Origin: Rhodospirillaceae bacterium
Lineage (GTDB): Bacteria; Pseudomonadota; Gammaproteobacteria; Steroidobacterales; Rariloculaceae
Assembly: GCA_024640685.1 (NCBI GenBank)
Contig: JAHEEN010000009.1
Location: 1 to 37,129, forward strand
DNA: 37,129 bases
Reading direction: 5' to 3'
Every line of letters begins with the position of its first letter. Within the stretch, counting starts at the first letter, position 1. This document shows, piece by piece, positions 25,241 through 34,817 of this stretch. The position numbers were made by a program, and so were the translations under genes. Below the pieces are notes generated by a model. That model made no database searches and was not told the origin of the DNA. It worked only from the letters and a program-made list of their open reading frames with translations.

Positions 25241-25956
25241 TCGACGTCGACGGCATCAGCAAGCGCTTCGGCCACGTGGAGGCCCTCAAAGGCGTTAGCT
25301 TTACAGTCCGCGACGGACGGATCACCGGCTTGCTCGGACCGAACGGCGCGGGTAAGTCGACGTGCCTAAGAATCCTCTACACGGTGCTCAAGCCCGATAC
25401 CGGCACCGCGCGCGTCGACGGTATCGACGTCGTCGAGCATCCGCTCCGCGCGCGCCGCAGCCTCGGCGTGCTGCCGCATGGCGCGGGACTCTATCCGCAG
25501 CTGACGAGTCGCGAGAACATCGCATACTTCGGCCGGCTGCATGGCCTCAAAGAACCGGTGTTGTCGGAACGCGTCGAGCAACTGATCGAGCGGCTCGAGC
25601 TACAGGAGATTGCCGATCGCCGGGCCAAAGGCTTCTCGCAAGGCGAGCGCACCAAGGTCGGGCTCGCCCGCGCGCTCGTCCATCGACCAAAGAACCTGCT
25701 CCTCGACGAGCCGACGAGCGGTCTCGATGTCATGGCAACGCTCGTGCTCAGAAACTGGCTGACCGAGCTCAAGGCTCGTGGCCAGTGCATCGTAATCTCG
25801 AGTCACATCATGCAGGAGGTCGCGGCACTCTGTGACGATCTCGTGATCGTCGCGCACGGCCAAATCGTCGCGCAGGGCACGACCGAGGAACTCAAGGAGC
25901 GCTTCGATAACCAGTCGCTCGAGGACATCTTCGTCGAAAGCGTGGCCGGGCGATGA
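25237..25956 (+). CDS. ABC transporter ATP-binding protein (NatA-like)
   Basis: GLLGPNGAGKSTCLRILYTVLKP, FSQGERTKVGLARALVHRPKNLLLDEPTSGLD; 4-nt overlap with upstream gene. Confidence 0.92.
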   Translation: MIDVDGISKRFGHVEALKGVSFTVRDGRITGLLGPNGAGKSTCLRILYTVLKPDTGTARVDGIDVVEHPLRARRSLGVLPHGAGLYPQLTSRENIAYFGRLHGLKEPVLSERVEQLIERLELQEIADRRAKGFSQGERTKVGLARALVHRPKNLLLDEPTSGLDVMATLVLRNWLTELKARGQCIVISSHIMQEVAALCDDLVIVAHGQIVAQGTTEELKERFDNQSLEDIFVESVAGR

Positions 25957-27137
25957 GAGCGCCGATCGCCGCAGTGTGCCGCAAAGAGGTCGTCGAGAAT
26001 GCGCGCGATCGGCGCACGGTATTCTCGACGTTGTTCTTCGGTCCGCTGTTCGCGCCGGCGCTATTCAGTGTGCTGATCAACGTCATGCTGTCCCAGGCAT
26101 TATCTAGCCTCGACGAGGTCATCGAGATACCAATCGTCAACGCCGAAGAGGCGCCGAACCTCGTCGACTTCCTTGGACGCTTTGGACTCGCGGCAGCCGC
26201 GGATGGGCCAACGACGGTCGCAGCGGCGCGCGCGGCCGTGCAGCGCGGCGATATAGACGTCGCACTTGCGATTGCGCCGGGCTATGGCGACGCGTTTCGC
26301 ATAGCTGGCGACGCGCGCGTGCAGCTCATCGTCGACCGCTCGCAGGCGAGCGCAACGGCCTCGAGTCAGCGCGTGCGCGCAGCCCTAGACGCGTACTCGA
26401 ATCAAGTGGGCATGTTGCGCTTGCAAGCCCGCGGCTTGAATCCAATGGTGTCACGCGCGGTTACAGTCGACGAGCTCGACGTCTCGACGGCGGCAACGCG
26501 GTCCGTGTTGCTGCTCGGCATGCTGACGTACTTCTTGCTGCTTGCGACATTGGCCGGCGGTTTCTATCTCGCAATCGATGCGACGGCCGGCGAGCGCGAG
26601 CGCGGTTCCCTGGAGCCGTTGTTGACTCTACCTGTCGGCCGATCGAGCCTATTGCTGGGCAAGATGGCCGCAACGATTTGCTACATGTTGCTGTCGCTGG
26701 CGCTGACGTTGGTCGGATTCACCGTGGCGCTGCAGTTTGTGTCGCTCGAAGGGCTCGGCATGCGCGCGAACTTCGGCCCGGTCATCGCCGCAGAGGTCTT
26801 TCTCGTGCTTGCTCCGTTTACGCCACTGGGCGCAGCCCTGATGACGCTCGTCGCATCGTTTACACGCAGCTATAAGGAAGCACAGACCTACCTGACTCTC
26901 GTGATGTTGATTCCGACCTTACCGCTGCTGATTGCGACGCTGTTGAACGTGCAACCTGATCTCAGCTTGATGTGGATCCCGAGCTTGAGCCAGCATCTGC
27001 TCGTCACGGGATTGCTCAAGGCCGCGCCTCTCGGTTGGGGTTATACGGCGTTATCGGCGCTTTCGAGCCTGCTCCTCGGTGCGTTGCTTGCGGGCATCGC
27101 GATTCGTCTCTACCAACGCGAGGCGTTGCTCGGTTAA
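25953..27137 (+). CDS. ABC-2 type permease (NatB-like)
   Basis: N-terminal CRKEVVENARDRRTVFSTLFFGPLFAP, extracytoplasmic loop, then GGFYLAIDATAGERERGSLEPLLTLPVGRSSLLLGKMAAT (ABC-2/NatB signature) and multiple TM segments; 4-nt overlap with the ATPase gene. Confidence 0.88.
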   Translation: MRAPIAAVCRKEVVENARDRRTVFSTLFFGPLFAPALFSVLINVMLSQALSSLDEVIEIPIVNAEEAPNLVDFLGRFGLAAAADGPTTVAAARAAVQRGDIDVALAIAPGYGDAFRIAGDARVQLIVDRSQASATASSQRVRAALDAYSNQVGMLRLQARGLNPMVSRAVTVDELDVSTAATRSVLLLGMLTYFLLLATLAGGFYLAIDATAGERERGSLEPLLTLPVGRSSLLLGKMAATICYMLLSLALTLVGFTVALQFVSLEGLGMRANFGPVIAAEVFLVLAPFTPLGAALMTLVASFTRSYKEAQTYLTLVMLIPTLPLLIATLLNVQPDLSLMWIPSLSQHLLVTGLLKAAPLGWGYTALSALSSLLLGALLAGIAIRLYQREALLG

Positions 27138-27251
27138 CGCGCCATACACGGCTTATGTAAAAAGAAAACGTCGAAAAGCGGGAGCGCGATCACTGTCGGC
27201 ATTGAATCACCCTGGCAGGATTTCCGCATCAAGAGCTAGCTATAGAACTAA

Positions 27252-27848
27252 GTGACGCACTCGACCGGGCGAGCGAGCCACGCTCGTGCCCATAACGATG
27301 AACGCGACGCGCTGACGCAAACGCTGTTGCGCCCGGCATTCGTGTCGCATCTGCGGACGCGACTCGACCGAGCCGCGCGCGATGCAGAGCCCTTCGGCGT
27401 CTGTCTCGTCGATCTCGATCGATTCAAGAACATCAATCTATCGCACGGGCCGTCGCGCGGTGACGACGTGTTGAGCGAAGTCGCTGCGCGGCTCGTGCGA
27501 ACCACCAGCGCGATTCCCGGCGTCGGCGACGAGTCCGTCATCGCGCGCTACGACGGCAACGCATTTGCGTTGCTCGTCGAAACACTCTCGGCGCGACAGC
27601 TAGCAGCGGTCGCCGAACATCTGCGCTCTACAGTATCCACTCGCGCGCCTGATGCCCCCTTTTCGCTAAGCGCTTCCGTCGGCGCCGCGTTGGCTCGGAT
27701 CGGCGAGGGCGCCGATGCATTGCTGCTCAGGGCCGAGCAAGCGCTATTCCTCGCCAAGCAAAGCGGCCGCGACCGTGTCGAGGTCGCCGCAGGCCCCGAA
27801 CCGCGACGCGCCGAGCCGATCGTGCTCTCGCTGCGCCATCGCGCGTAG
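27252..27848 (+). CDS. Stand-alone GGDEF-fold protein with degenerate active site
   Basis: PFGVCLVDLDRFKNINLSHGPSRGDDVLSEVAARLVR ... VIARYDGNAFALLVETL ... RAEQALFLAKQSGRDRVEV; the GGDEF motif position reads DGNAF. GTG start. Confidence 0.75.
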   Translation: MTHSTGRASHARAHNDERDALTQTLLRPAFVSHLRTRLDRAARDAEPFGVCLVDLDRFKNINLSHGPSRGDDVLSEVAARLVRTTSAIPGVGDESVIARYDGNAFALLVETLSARQLAAVAEHLRSTVSTRAPDAPFSLSASVGAALARIGEGADALLLRAEQALFLAKQSGRDRVEVAAGPEPRRAEPIVLSLRHRA

Positions 27849-27928
27849 CGCATCGATCACTGCAGACTGCCTATCCGCCGTCACAACACACGTGGCGGGA
27901 GTACCGACAGGGAGCAATTACGCTAGGC

Positions 27929-27974
27929 AAAAAAAACGGCGACGGCGTCTAAGACGCCGCCGCCGCGTTTTCGC
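27929..27974 (-). terminator. Intrinsic terminator, possibly bidirectional, between convergent genes
   Basis: Minus strand CGGCGGCGGCGTCT-t-AGACGCCGTCGCCG followed by TTTTTTTT, located 11-57 nt past the stop of the minus-strand gene. Plus strand has only TTTT after GCG. Confidence 0.88.
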
Positions 27975-27984
27975 GAATCAACCG

Positions 27985-30093
27985 TTAGTGCGCCAGCGGA
28001 TCCGGTCGCACCTGGAAGTGGACGACGAGCGGGCGCGTGCCCTGGCCGCCTTCCTTGAGCCACGGCGTGCGGTCGCCACTCGGGACCCAGAGGCCGCGGC
28101 CTTTCCAGCCGGCGTTCGGATCGTCGATCCGGCCTTCGAAGCCCTTCGAGTAGAAGCCCATCGGATACGGGATGCGCATCGTGACCCAGTCATCGTCGAC
28201 GAGCGCGTGCACGCCGTCGAACAGATTGGCCGTCGACATTGGCACGTCGTCACCGAGGCCCGTGACGTTGTGCTGATCGACCCAGCTGTAATAGCTCGAC
28301 TCGGCGCTGAGCTCAGGCGACTCGGGGAAGCCCGGGCCCGGATAGCGATGGAACGTCCAGCCTTCGGGGCAATGATCGCCCTTTGCGGCTTCTGGGCCGT
28401 TTAGCTGTGCGGTGCACTTGCGACGATCGAACTCGCCGAGATGGCCGCTACCGAGCGAGACCCAGACGCGGCCCTCGAGATCGATGTCGGCGCCGCGCGG
28501 GCCGTAGCCGGGCAGCGGCACGTTGTAGACCTCGGACAACGCCGTCTGCGGCGGGTTGTCACCCGGGTCGAGCCGGACGATCGCGCCGGGGAAGTCACGC
28601 AGCGTGCCCCAAACGGAGTCGTCGACCGGGCTCGGCATTGCGGCGTAGAAGCCGCTGCCGGGAATCCGCATGTCTTTGCTCGGGTCCATCGGCTCGCCGG
28701 GCTCGGTCCACTCATCGAGCTGGCCGTTGCCGTTCGAGTCGGCAATCAGCGGCGCCCAACCCTGCGAGGCCTGCTCGTCGCCGGTCTCGAGGAATTTGTT
28801 GGTATCGAGCCAGCCGACGACATCGCCACCGCCGCTGGTCCACAGCGTGTTGTTGTCGTCTTGGTCGAAGTGCAGATGGTGCGTCGAGAAGCACGTGTCG
28901 ATCGGCGTGAACTCCTCTTTCTGCGGATCATAGACGGCCAGATTGCGGCCCGTCCGCGATGTCGGAAAGACCTGCGCCGACGGATGATCCGAGCCTTCGC
29001 GACAGAACGCCGGCGTTTCCGGTCCGCGGACGCGGGCCGTGTACCAGACGCGGCCGTCGTGGCCGAACATCGGGTTGTGCGAGTTGACCTGGCTATCCCA
29101 GATGCGCTCCTCGCCCCAGTACGGCGACGGCTGCACGACCGGTGCGTCGTTCGTCGTCGGCGTCTCCGGGCTGCGCGGACTCGCGCGGAACGTCGTGTCG
29201 GTATTCGCCATTGGATCGAGCACCGGGAAGTTGTCGGTGCTGAGCTCAGGCGAGCCGTAGATTTTGCCGTAAGCGTTGACCGTCGGATTACGCCGGTCGG
29301 TCGTCGTCAGATCGTGCAGGTAGCTCTTCTCCGACGCCCAATCGCGAACCGTCGCGACGATGTTGCGCTCGAGGCCCTGCGGCCGAGGCGGCACGTGCGC
29401 CGGAATCTCGCCGTCGGCAACGCGGTCGGTCCAGTCGCCGAAGTACTTGAACGGCACGCCCTGCAGCTCTTGAGCGAGCTGACGGATCATCTGGCCGCCA
29501 GCCTGACCGGACTGCACGCGGCGCATCCAGGCCTGGTCGCCGGGCAAGTGGCTGAACATCTCCGGGATCGTGCGCGTGGCCTTCTGGCCGAGCTGGTGGC
29601 AGCCCACGCAGCCGTTGTTGCGCATCATGTTCTGGTAGTGGTTCAGGCCACCCTCGACGTTGGCGACTTCTGCCTCGCTCGGCAGGTGCATCATCGAGTA
29701 CCAGTAGATTGCCGGGTAGTACTCCGCGGCAGCAGCGGCCGACGGTGCGACGACCGCATCGAGGTCGTGGCGTTGACCGGGCCGTGCCGAGACCTTCTCG
29801 GAGTCGACGAGCCCGTAGCCGCGAACCCAGACGTCGTACTCGGCGTCCGGCAGATCGGGCAGGACGTAGCGGCCCTCGTCATCGGTAACGACGATCTTCG
29901 CGTAGCGCGTATCGAACTCGTCGGTCTCGGCGATTACCCAGACGCCGGCCTCGGCGCCGTTTGCACTCGTGACGACGCCTGCGATGTCGTTGTCGTCCAT
30001 GGCCGGCGCTTGCGCAAAAGCGGCCGTAACCGCCAGCGACATGATGCCGGCGACAATCGCTGAAGATATCGATCTTCCCCCTAGATGTGTCAT
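27985..30093 (-). CDS. Secreted c-type-heme-motif protein with carboxypeptidase-regulatory-like N-domain and Vgb/streptogramin-lyase-like beta-propeller
   Basis: Signal peptide MTHLGGRSISSAIVAGIMSLAVTAAFAQA; Ig-like/CarboxypepD_reg segment IAGVVTSANGAEAGVWVIAET...TDDEGRYVLPDLPDAEYDVWVRGYG; NNGCVGCHQLGQKATR (CxxCH); propeller-like repeats (GHDGRVWYTARV, DNNTLWTSGGGDVVGWLD, VDDSVWGTLRDFPGAIVRLDPGD, DLEGRVWVSLGSGHLGEFDR). Start ATG at 30093. Confidence 0.75.
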   Translation of the reverse strand: MTHLGGRSISSAIVAGIMSLAVTAAFAQAPAMDDNDIAGVVTSANGAEAGVWVIAETDEFDTRYAKIVVTDDEGRYVLPDLPDAEYDVWVRGYGLVDSEKVSARPGQRHDLDAVVAPSAAAAAEYYPAIYWYSMMHLPSEAEVANVEGGLNHYQNMMRNNGCVGCHQLGQKATRTIPEMFSHLPGDQAWMRRVQSGQAGGQMIRQLAQELQGVPFKYFGDWTDRVADGEIPAHVPPRPQGLERNIVATVRDWASEKSYLHDLTTTDRRNPTVNAYGKIYGSPELSTDNFPVLDPMANTDTTFRASPRSPETPTTNDAPVVQPSPYWGEERIWDSQVNSHNPMFGHDGRVWYTARVRGPETPAFCREGSDHPSAQVFPTSRTGRNLAVYDPQKEEFTPIDTCFSTHHLHFDQDDNNTLWTSGGGDVVGWLDTNKFLETGDEQASQGWAPLIADSNGNGQLDEWTEPGEPMDPSKDMRIPGSGFYAAMPSPVDDSVWGTLRDFPGAIVRLDPGDNPPQTALSEVYNVPLPGYGPRGADIDLEGRVWVSLGSGHLGEFDRRKCTAQLNGPEAAKGDHCPEGWTFHRYPGPGFPESPELSAESSYYSWVDQHNVTGLGDDVPMSTANLFDGVHALVDDDWVTMRIPYPMGFYSKGFEGRIDDPNAGWKGRGLWVPSGDRTPWLKEGGQGTRPLVVHFQVRPDPLAH

Positions 30094-30229
30094 GACTGAA
30101 CTTCCTCGCTTCAGGGTTCTCGTTGGTTCCGCGGAGCGCACAGGGCACCCCGATAGTTTATTCGTATCTCGGCCGCAAATCGCGACCTAGACTGTGCAGA
30201 TTGCAACAGCTGCGCGACAGGCTCAAGTC

Positions 30230-30257
30230 CCATCGCGGCCGGGCTCCCCGGCGATGG
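30230..30257 (-). other. Strong GC hairpin directly after the TPR/oxygenase stop codon
   Basis: Minus strand CCATCGC-CGGGGAGCCCGGCC-GCGATGG with inner GCCGGG-GAG-CCCGGC; no U tract. Confidence 0.45.
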
Positions 30258-31919
30258 CTATTCGGGGGCCGGGAACACGTCGAAAGCGATGCTGATCCTC
30301 GCGTCCTGGCCCGTGAACGGCAGCGTCCGATGGCACGTAAACGAAGGAAACGAGACCAGCAGGCCCGGCTGGGGCTCGATCCGGCGCGTCGGTGGCGCCA
30401 CGTTCGCGGCAAGCTGCTCGGGCACGCAGCCGAGCTCCAGCCAACCGTCTTCACCGTGCGTCGGGCCCATGCCGTCCGCCGACGTTGCGACATAATATAC
30501 GCCGCTCAGCCAAGCATCTGGATGAATGTGCGGCGTCTGGTACCCCTGGTCACCTAGCACAACGGCCCACGCGTTGACGAACCAGTGGTTCGGCGCATTC
30601 GCGACCCACGGATGATCCCTGTGCTCACTGTTGCCGAGGCGCTGTTTCAGCTCGCGGACGCGGCCGTCGATGATCCGCCCGAGCGCGCGCATTTCCGGGG
30701 CCGGCTCGATCATTAGGCTGCCGGTCTGGGCGCCGTGGCGTGTTGCGCGGTTTGAATGCACACGATCGAACGACGAATGCTGGCGAATCACCCGCTCGAG
30801 CGCGGCGTTGAACCCATCGAGATCGTCGAACCGCGACGGAGTCTCAACGACTTCGGCCGTCACGAGCGTGTCGAGGCCGAGCACCGCATCCGCTTCGGCA
30901 GCCCGCCCTGCGTCGCGCAACGCGAGCGCTTTGACAACGATCAATGCCGCCGAGATCGGCTGGCGTGCGAGATACTCATCGGCGACGGCCAGTGCGCTAT
31001 CGCTATCGCCTGCCGCACTATGCAGATTCGCGAGCTCGCTGAACGAGGTTGCAAGCTCCGGGGCGAGCTCGGCAGCCTTCTCGTACGCTTCGACGGCACT
31101 GTCACGTTTGCCTGACCGGGCCCGTGCGCGGCCGAGATGAAACCATGCGTTGGCATCCTCGGGCATCGCTGAGACGACGTTCGCGAGCACGGCCTCGGAC
31201 TCATCGAAGCGATTGAGCTGAAACAGCGCGACACCTTTGACGACGAGCGTAGCCGTATCGTCAGGGCGCGCCGCCAGACCCGCATCGGCGACCTCGACCG
31301 CGCGATCGAAGTCGCTGCTCTCGAGAAACGCGTGCGCCAGCGCGTACGCAACCTGAGGGTCGTCGGGCGCAACGTTGCGAGCGCGCTCGAGCACATCGAC
31401 AGCCTCGGCGCTTCGACCACAAGTAATCAATGTCGAGCCCAATCGAGTCAACGCGACGAGTCCCGTCGGGTTGATCTCCACTGCACGCCGCAACAGGTCC
31501 TCGGCCTTCTCCTGCTCGCCGGACTGCAGATAGAGCAGCCCGAGATCCTCGAGCGCGCCGGTCTCGTTGCCCGGTGCATGTCGGACGGCCGCGCCGAGTA
31601 GCTTGATCGCCTCGTCGATGTCGCCGGTCTCATGGGCCAGTGCGCCGGCTAAGCGCAATGCCTTGAAGTGGTTTGGCTGGGCACGCAGCACCTTGCGGTA
31701 CAAGCGCTTCGCGGCCGCGACGTCACCCTTGCGGTGCGCGACAGCCGCATCGACGAGTGCGTTCGCTGCTTTGTCCGCTCGACTGGGCGGTGCCTTCGAC
31801 CGTCGCGTTGCCAACTTAGACTCCGGGAACCTGCGTATAGCGGCGCAATCTAGCACCGCCGGCCCGAACCCGGCAACGCGAGGCGGAGCGCGAACGCGCG
31901 CCGTCCCGAGGGCGAGCAT
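30258..31919 (-). CDS. TPR-repeat protein with C-terminal 2OG-Fe(II) oxygenase domain (start uncertain)
   Basis: Serial TPR-like motifs (e.g. GDVAAAKRLYRKVLRAQPNHFKALRLAGALAHETGDIDEAIKLLGAAVRHAPGN) then YQTPHIHPDAWLSGVYYV ... LLVSFPSFTCHRTLPFTGQDARISIAFDVFPAPE, typical of putative 2OG-Fe(II) oxygenases. Confidence 0.82.
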   Translation of the reverse strand: MLALGTARVRAPPRVAGFGPAVLDCAAIRRFPESKLATRRSKAPPSRADKAANALVDAAVAHRKGDVAAAKRLYRKVLRAQPNHFKALRLAGALAHETGDIDEAIKLLGAAVRHAPGNETGALEDLGLLYLQSGEQEKAEDLLRRAVEINPTGLVALTRLGSTLITCGRSAEAVDVLERARNVAPDDPQVAYALAHAFLESSDFDRAVEVADAGLAARPDDTATLVVKGVALFQLNRFDESEAVLANVVSAMPEDANAWFHLGRARARSGKRDSAVEAYEKAAELAPELATSFSELANLHSAAGDSDSALAVADEYLARQPISAALIVVKALALRDAGRAAEADAVLGLDTLVTAEVVETPSRFDDLDGFNAALERVIRQHSSFDRVHSNRATRHGAQTGSLMIEPAPEMRALGRIIDGRVRELKQRLGNSEHRDHPWVANAPNHWFVNAWAVVLGDQGYQTPHIHPDAWLSGVYYVATSADGMGPTHGEDGWLELGCVPEQLAANVAPPTRRIEPQPGLLVSFPSFTCHRTLPFTGQDARISIAFDVFPAPE

Positions 31920-31961
31920 CCATCAAGGCCCAAATCGTGGCTGGCGCGCTTAAGATCCAAT

Positions 31962-31984
31962 GCCCTGGCCACTGCCGCCAGGGC
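31962..31984 (-). other. Perfect 8-bp stem-loop downstream of the AraC-family gene
   Basis: GCCCTGGC-cactgcc-GCCAGGGC between the AraC-family stop (32029) and the TPR gene start (31919); no U tract. Confidence 0.4.
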
Positions 31985-32028
31985 GCTCGTGCACTTCCGC
32001 TATCTCGCAAGCGCGACATGGTCGGCCG

Positions 32029-32886
32029 TCAGCGTCGCGCCGATTTGCGGTACCGCGTCGGCGTCGTGCCGACGAGCCGCTTGAATGCCTTGGCGAACGC
32101 GAGATCCGAGTCGTATCCGACCCTTGATGCGACGTCGTAAAGCGGCAATGGGGTCTCGCGCAACAGCGCTTGCGCGCGCTGCATTCGCAGCGTCGTCAGA
32201 TACTCGAACATCGTCTGGCCGACACGCTCCTTGAAGCGCTTGGCAAACGCCGCGCGCGACAGCGCAACCTCGCCGGCGAGCTTGTCGAGCGTCCATGCGC
32301 GCTGCGGTTCGGCATGCAGCAAGCCGAGCGCATGGGAGATCGGCTTATCGAACAAAGCGCCGACGAACCCGGCATTGTCGGATCGCCCGAAGTTGATGCG
32401 AACCAGCTCGACGATGACGACCTCGGTCAGCTTGTTGACGATGACCTCGTTGCCGGGCTGCTGCGCTAGGTACTCAGCGCTCAATTGATCGAGCGTCGAC
32501 TTCAGCCATGCATGCCGCAGCAACTCTTCTTCACGTACGATCGTCAACGTCGGCATCGCTTCGAGCAGCGGATGGTCGAGCGGCGCATCGAACCGGCAGT
32601 AGCCGCACAACAGCAACGTTTCCCCTGGGTGCTCCGGCTCGGTCGACCCGGGCCGTGAGCTACTCAAGCGATGATCGAGCTTCGCGCCGACGAACACGAG
32701 ATCGCCGGGGCCGAGTCGCTCGGTCACGTCATCGGCTGTCAGCCAGCACTCGCCGCGACGCACGAGATGGAAGCTCGCATCGTCGCGATCGACGAAATCC
32801 ATCGACCACGGTGCTTCGAGGTGGTCGCAGAAATAGACGCTTCCAGCGACGCGCATCGAGTCTAAGATATCGCTAAGTACTTCCAC
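32029..32886 (-). CDS. AraC-family transcriptional regulator with N-terminal cupin domain
   Basis: N-terminal cupin (WSMDFVDRDDASFHLVRRGECWLTADDVTERLGPGDLVFV) and C-terminal HTH (WTLDKLAGEVALSRAAFAKRFKERVGQTMFEYLTTLRMQRAQALLRETPLPLYDVASRVGYDSDLAFAKAFKRLVGTTPTRYR). Confidence 0.92.
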   Translation of the reverse strand: MEVLSDILDSMRVAGSVYFCDHLEAPWSMDFVDRDDASFHLVRRGECWLTADDVTERLGPGDLVFVGAKLDHRLSSSRPGSTEPEHPGETLLLCGYCRFDAPLDHPLLEAMPTLTIVREEELLRHAWLKSTLDQLSAEYLAQQPGNEVIVNKLTEVVIVELVRINFGRSDNAGFVGALFDKPISHALGLLHAEPQRAWTLDKLAGEVALSRAAFAKRFKERVGQTMFEYLTTLRMQRAQALLRETPLPLYDVASRVGYDSDLAFAKAFKRLVGTTPTRYRKSARR

Positions 32887-32985
32887 CGAACTAGGGCCGA
32901 GACCGCATCGGTGCGCGTCTGGCTCCAGCTGCGCTACGTGCCATTGCCGTGCGTTCGAACTTTTGCGGCTCCCGCTGCGCGGGCA

Positions 32986-34635
<1,650 letters not shown>

Positions 34636-34739
34636 TCGCTGTCCTCGTTTGTCGTCGCCATCGAGTCCGGCACTTCACACGCGCGAGAGTATGGCCGCGT
34701 TGGCCAAGCCGATCCAGACGGCGCCCAATGCCACTCGAC

Positions 34740-34768
34740 TTGACGAAGGCGGGGCTGATTTATATAGG
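34740..34768 (+). promoter_or_regulatory. Putative sigma70 promoter for the amidohydrolase-like gene
   Basis: TTGACG (34740-34745), 17-nt spacer, TATAGG (34763-34768); lies 50 nt upstream of the preferred ATG at 34818. Confidence 0.55.
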
Positions 34769-34817
34769 TGACCCTGCCACCGCCGAGGTGTCGATGAAAC
34801 TGATCGAGGAAGCTTCA

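Noticed and set aside
27218-27246. TATAGA upstream of the GGDEF-like gene as a promoter
   Set aside because: No acceptable -35 at 16-18 nt (GGATTT at 17) and it ends only 5 nt from the start codon.
28441-30063. 540-aa plus-strand ORF antisense to the heme/propeller gene
   Set aside because: Composition (Arg/Val/Ala/Asp/Leu-rich, no recognisable motif) is typical of the shadow frame of a GC-rich gene; the minus-strand ORF has signal peptide, CxxCH and a terminator.
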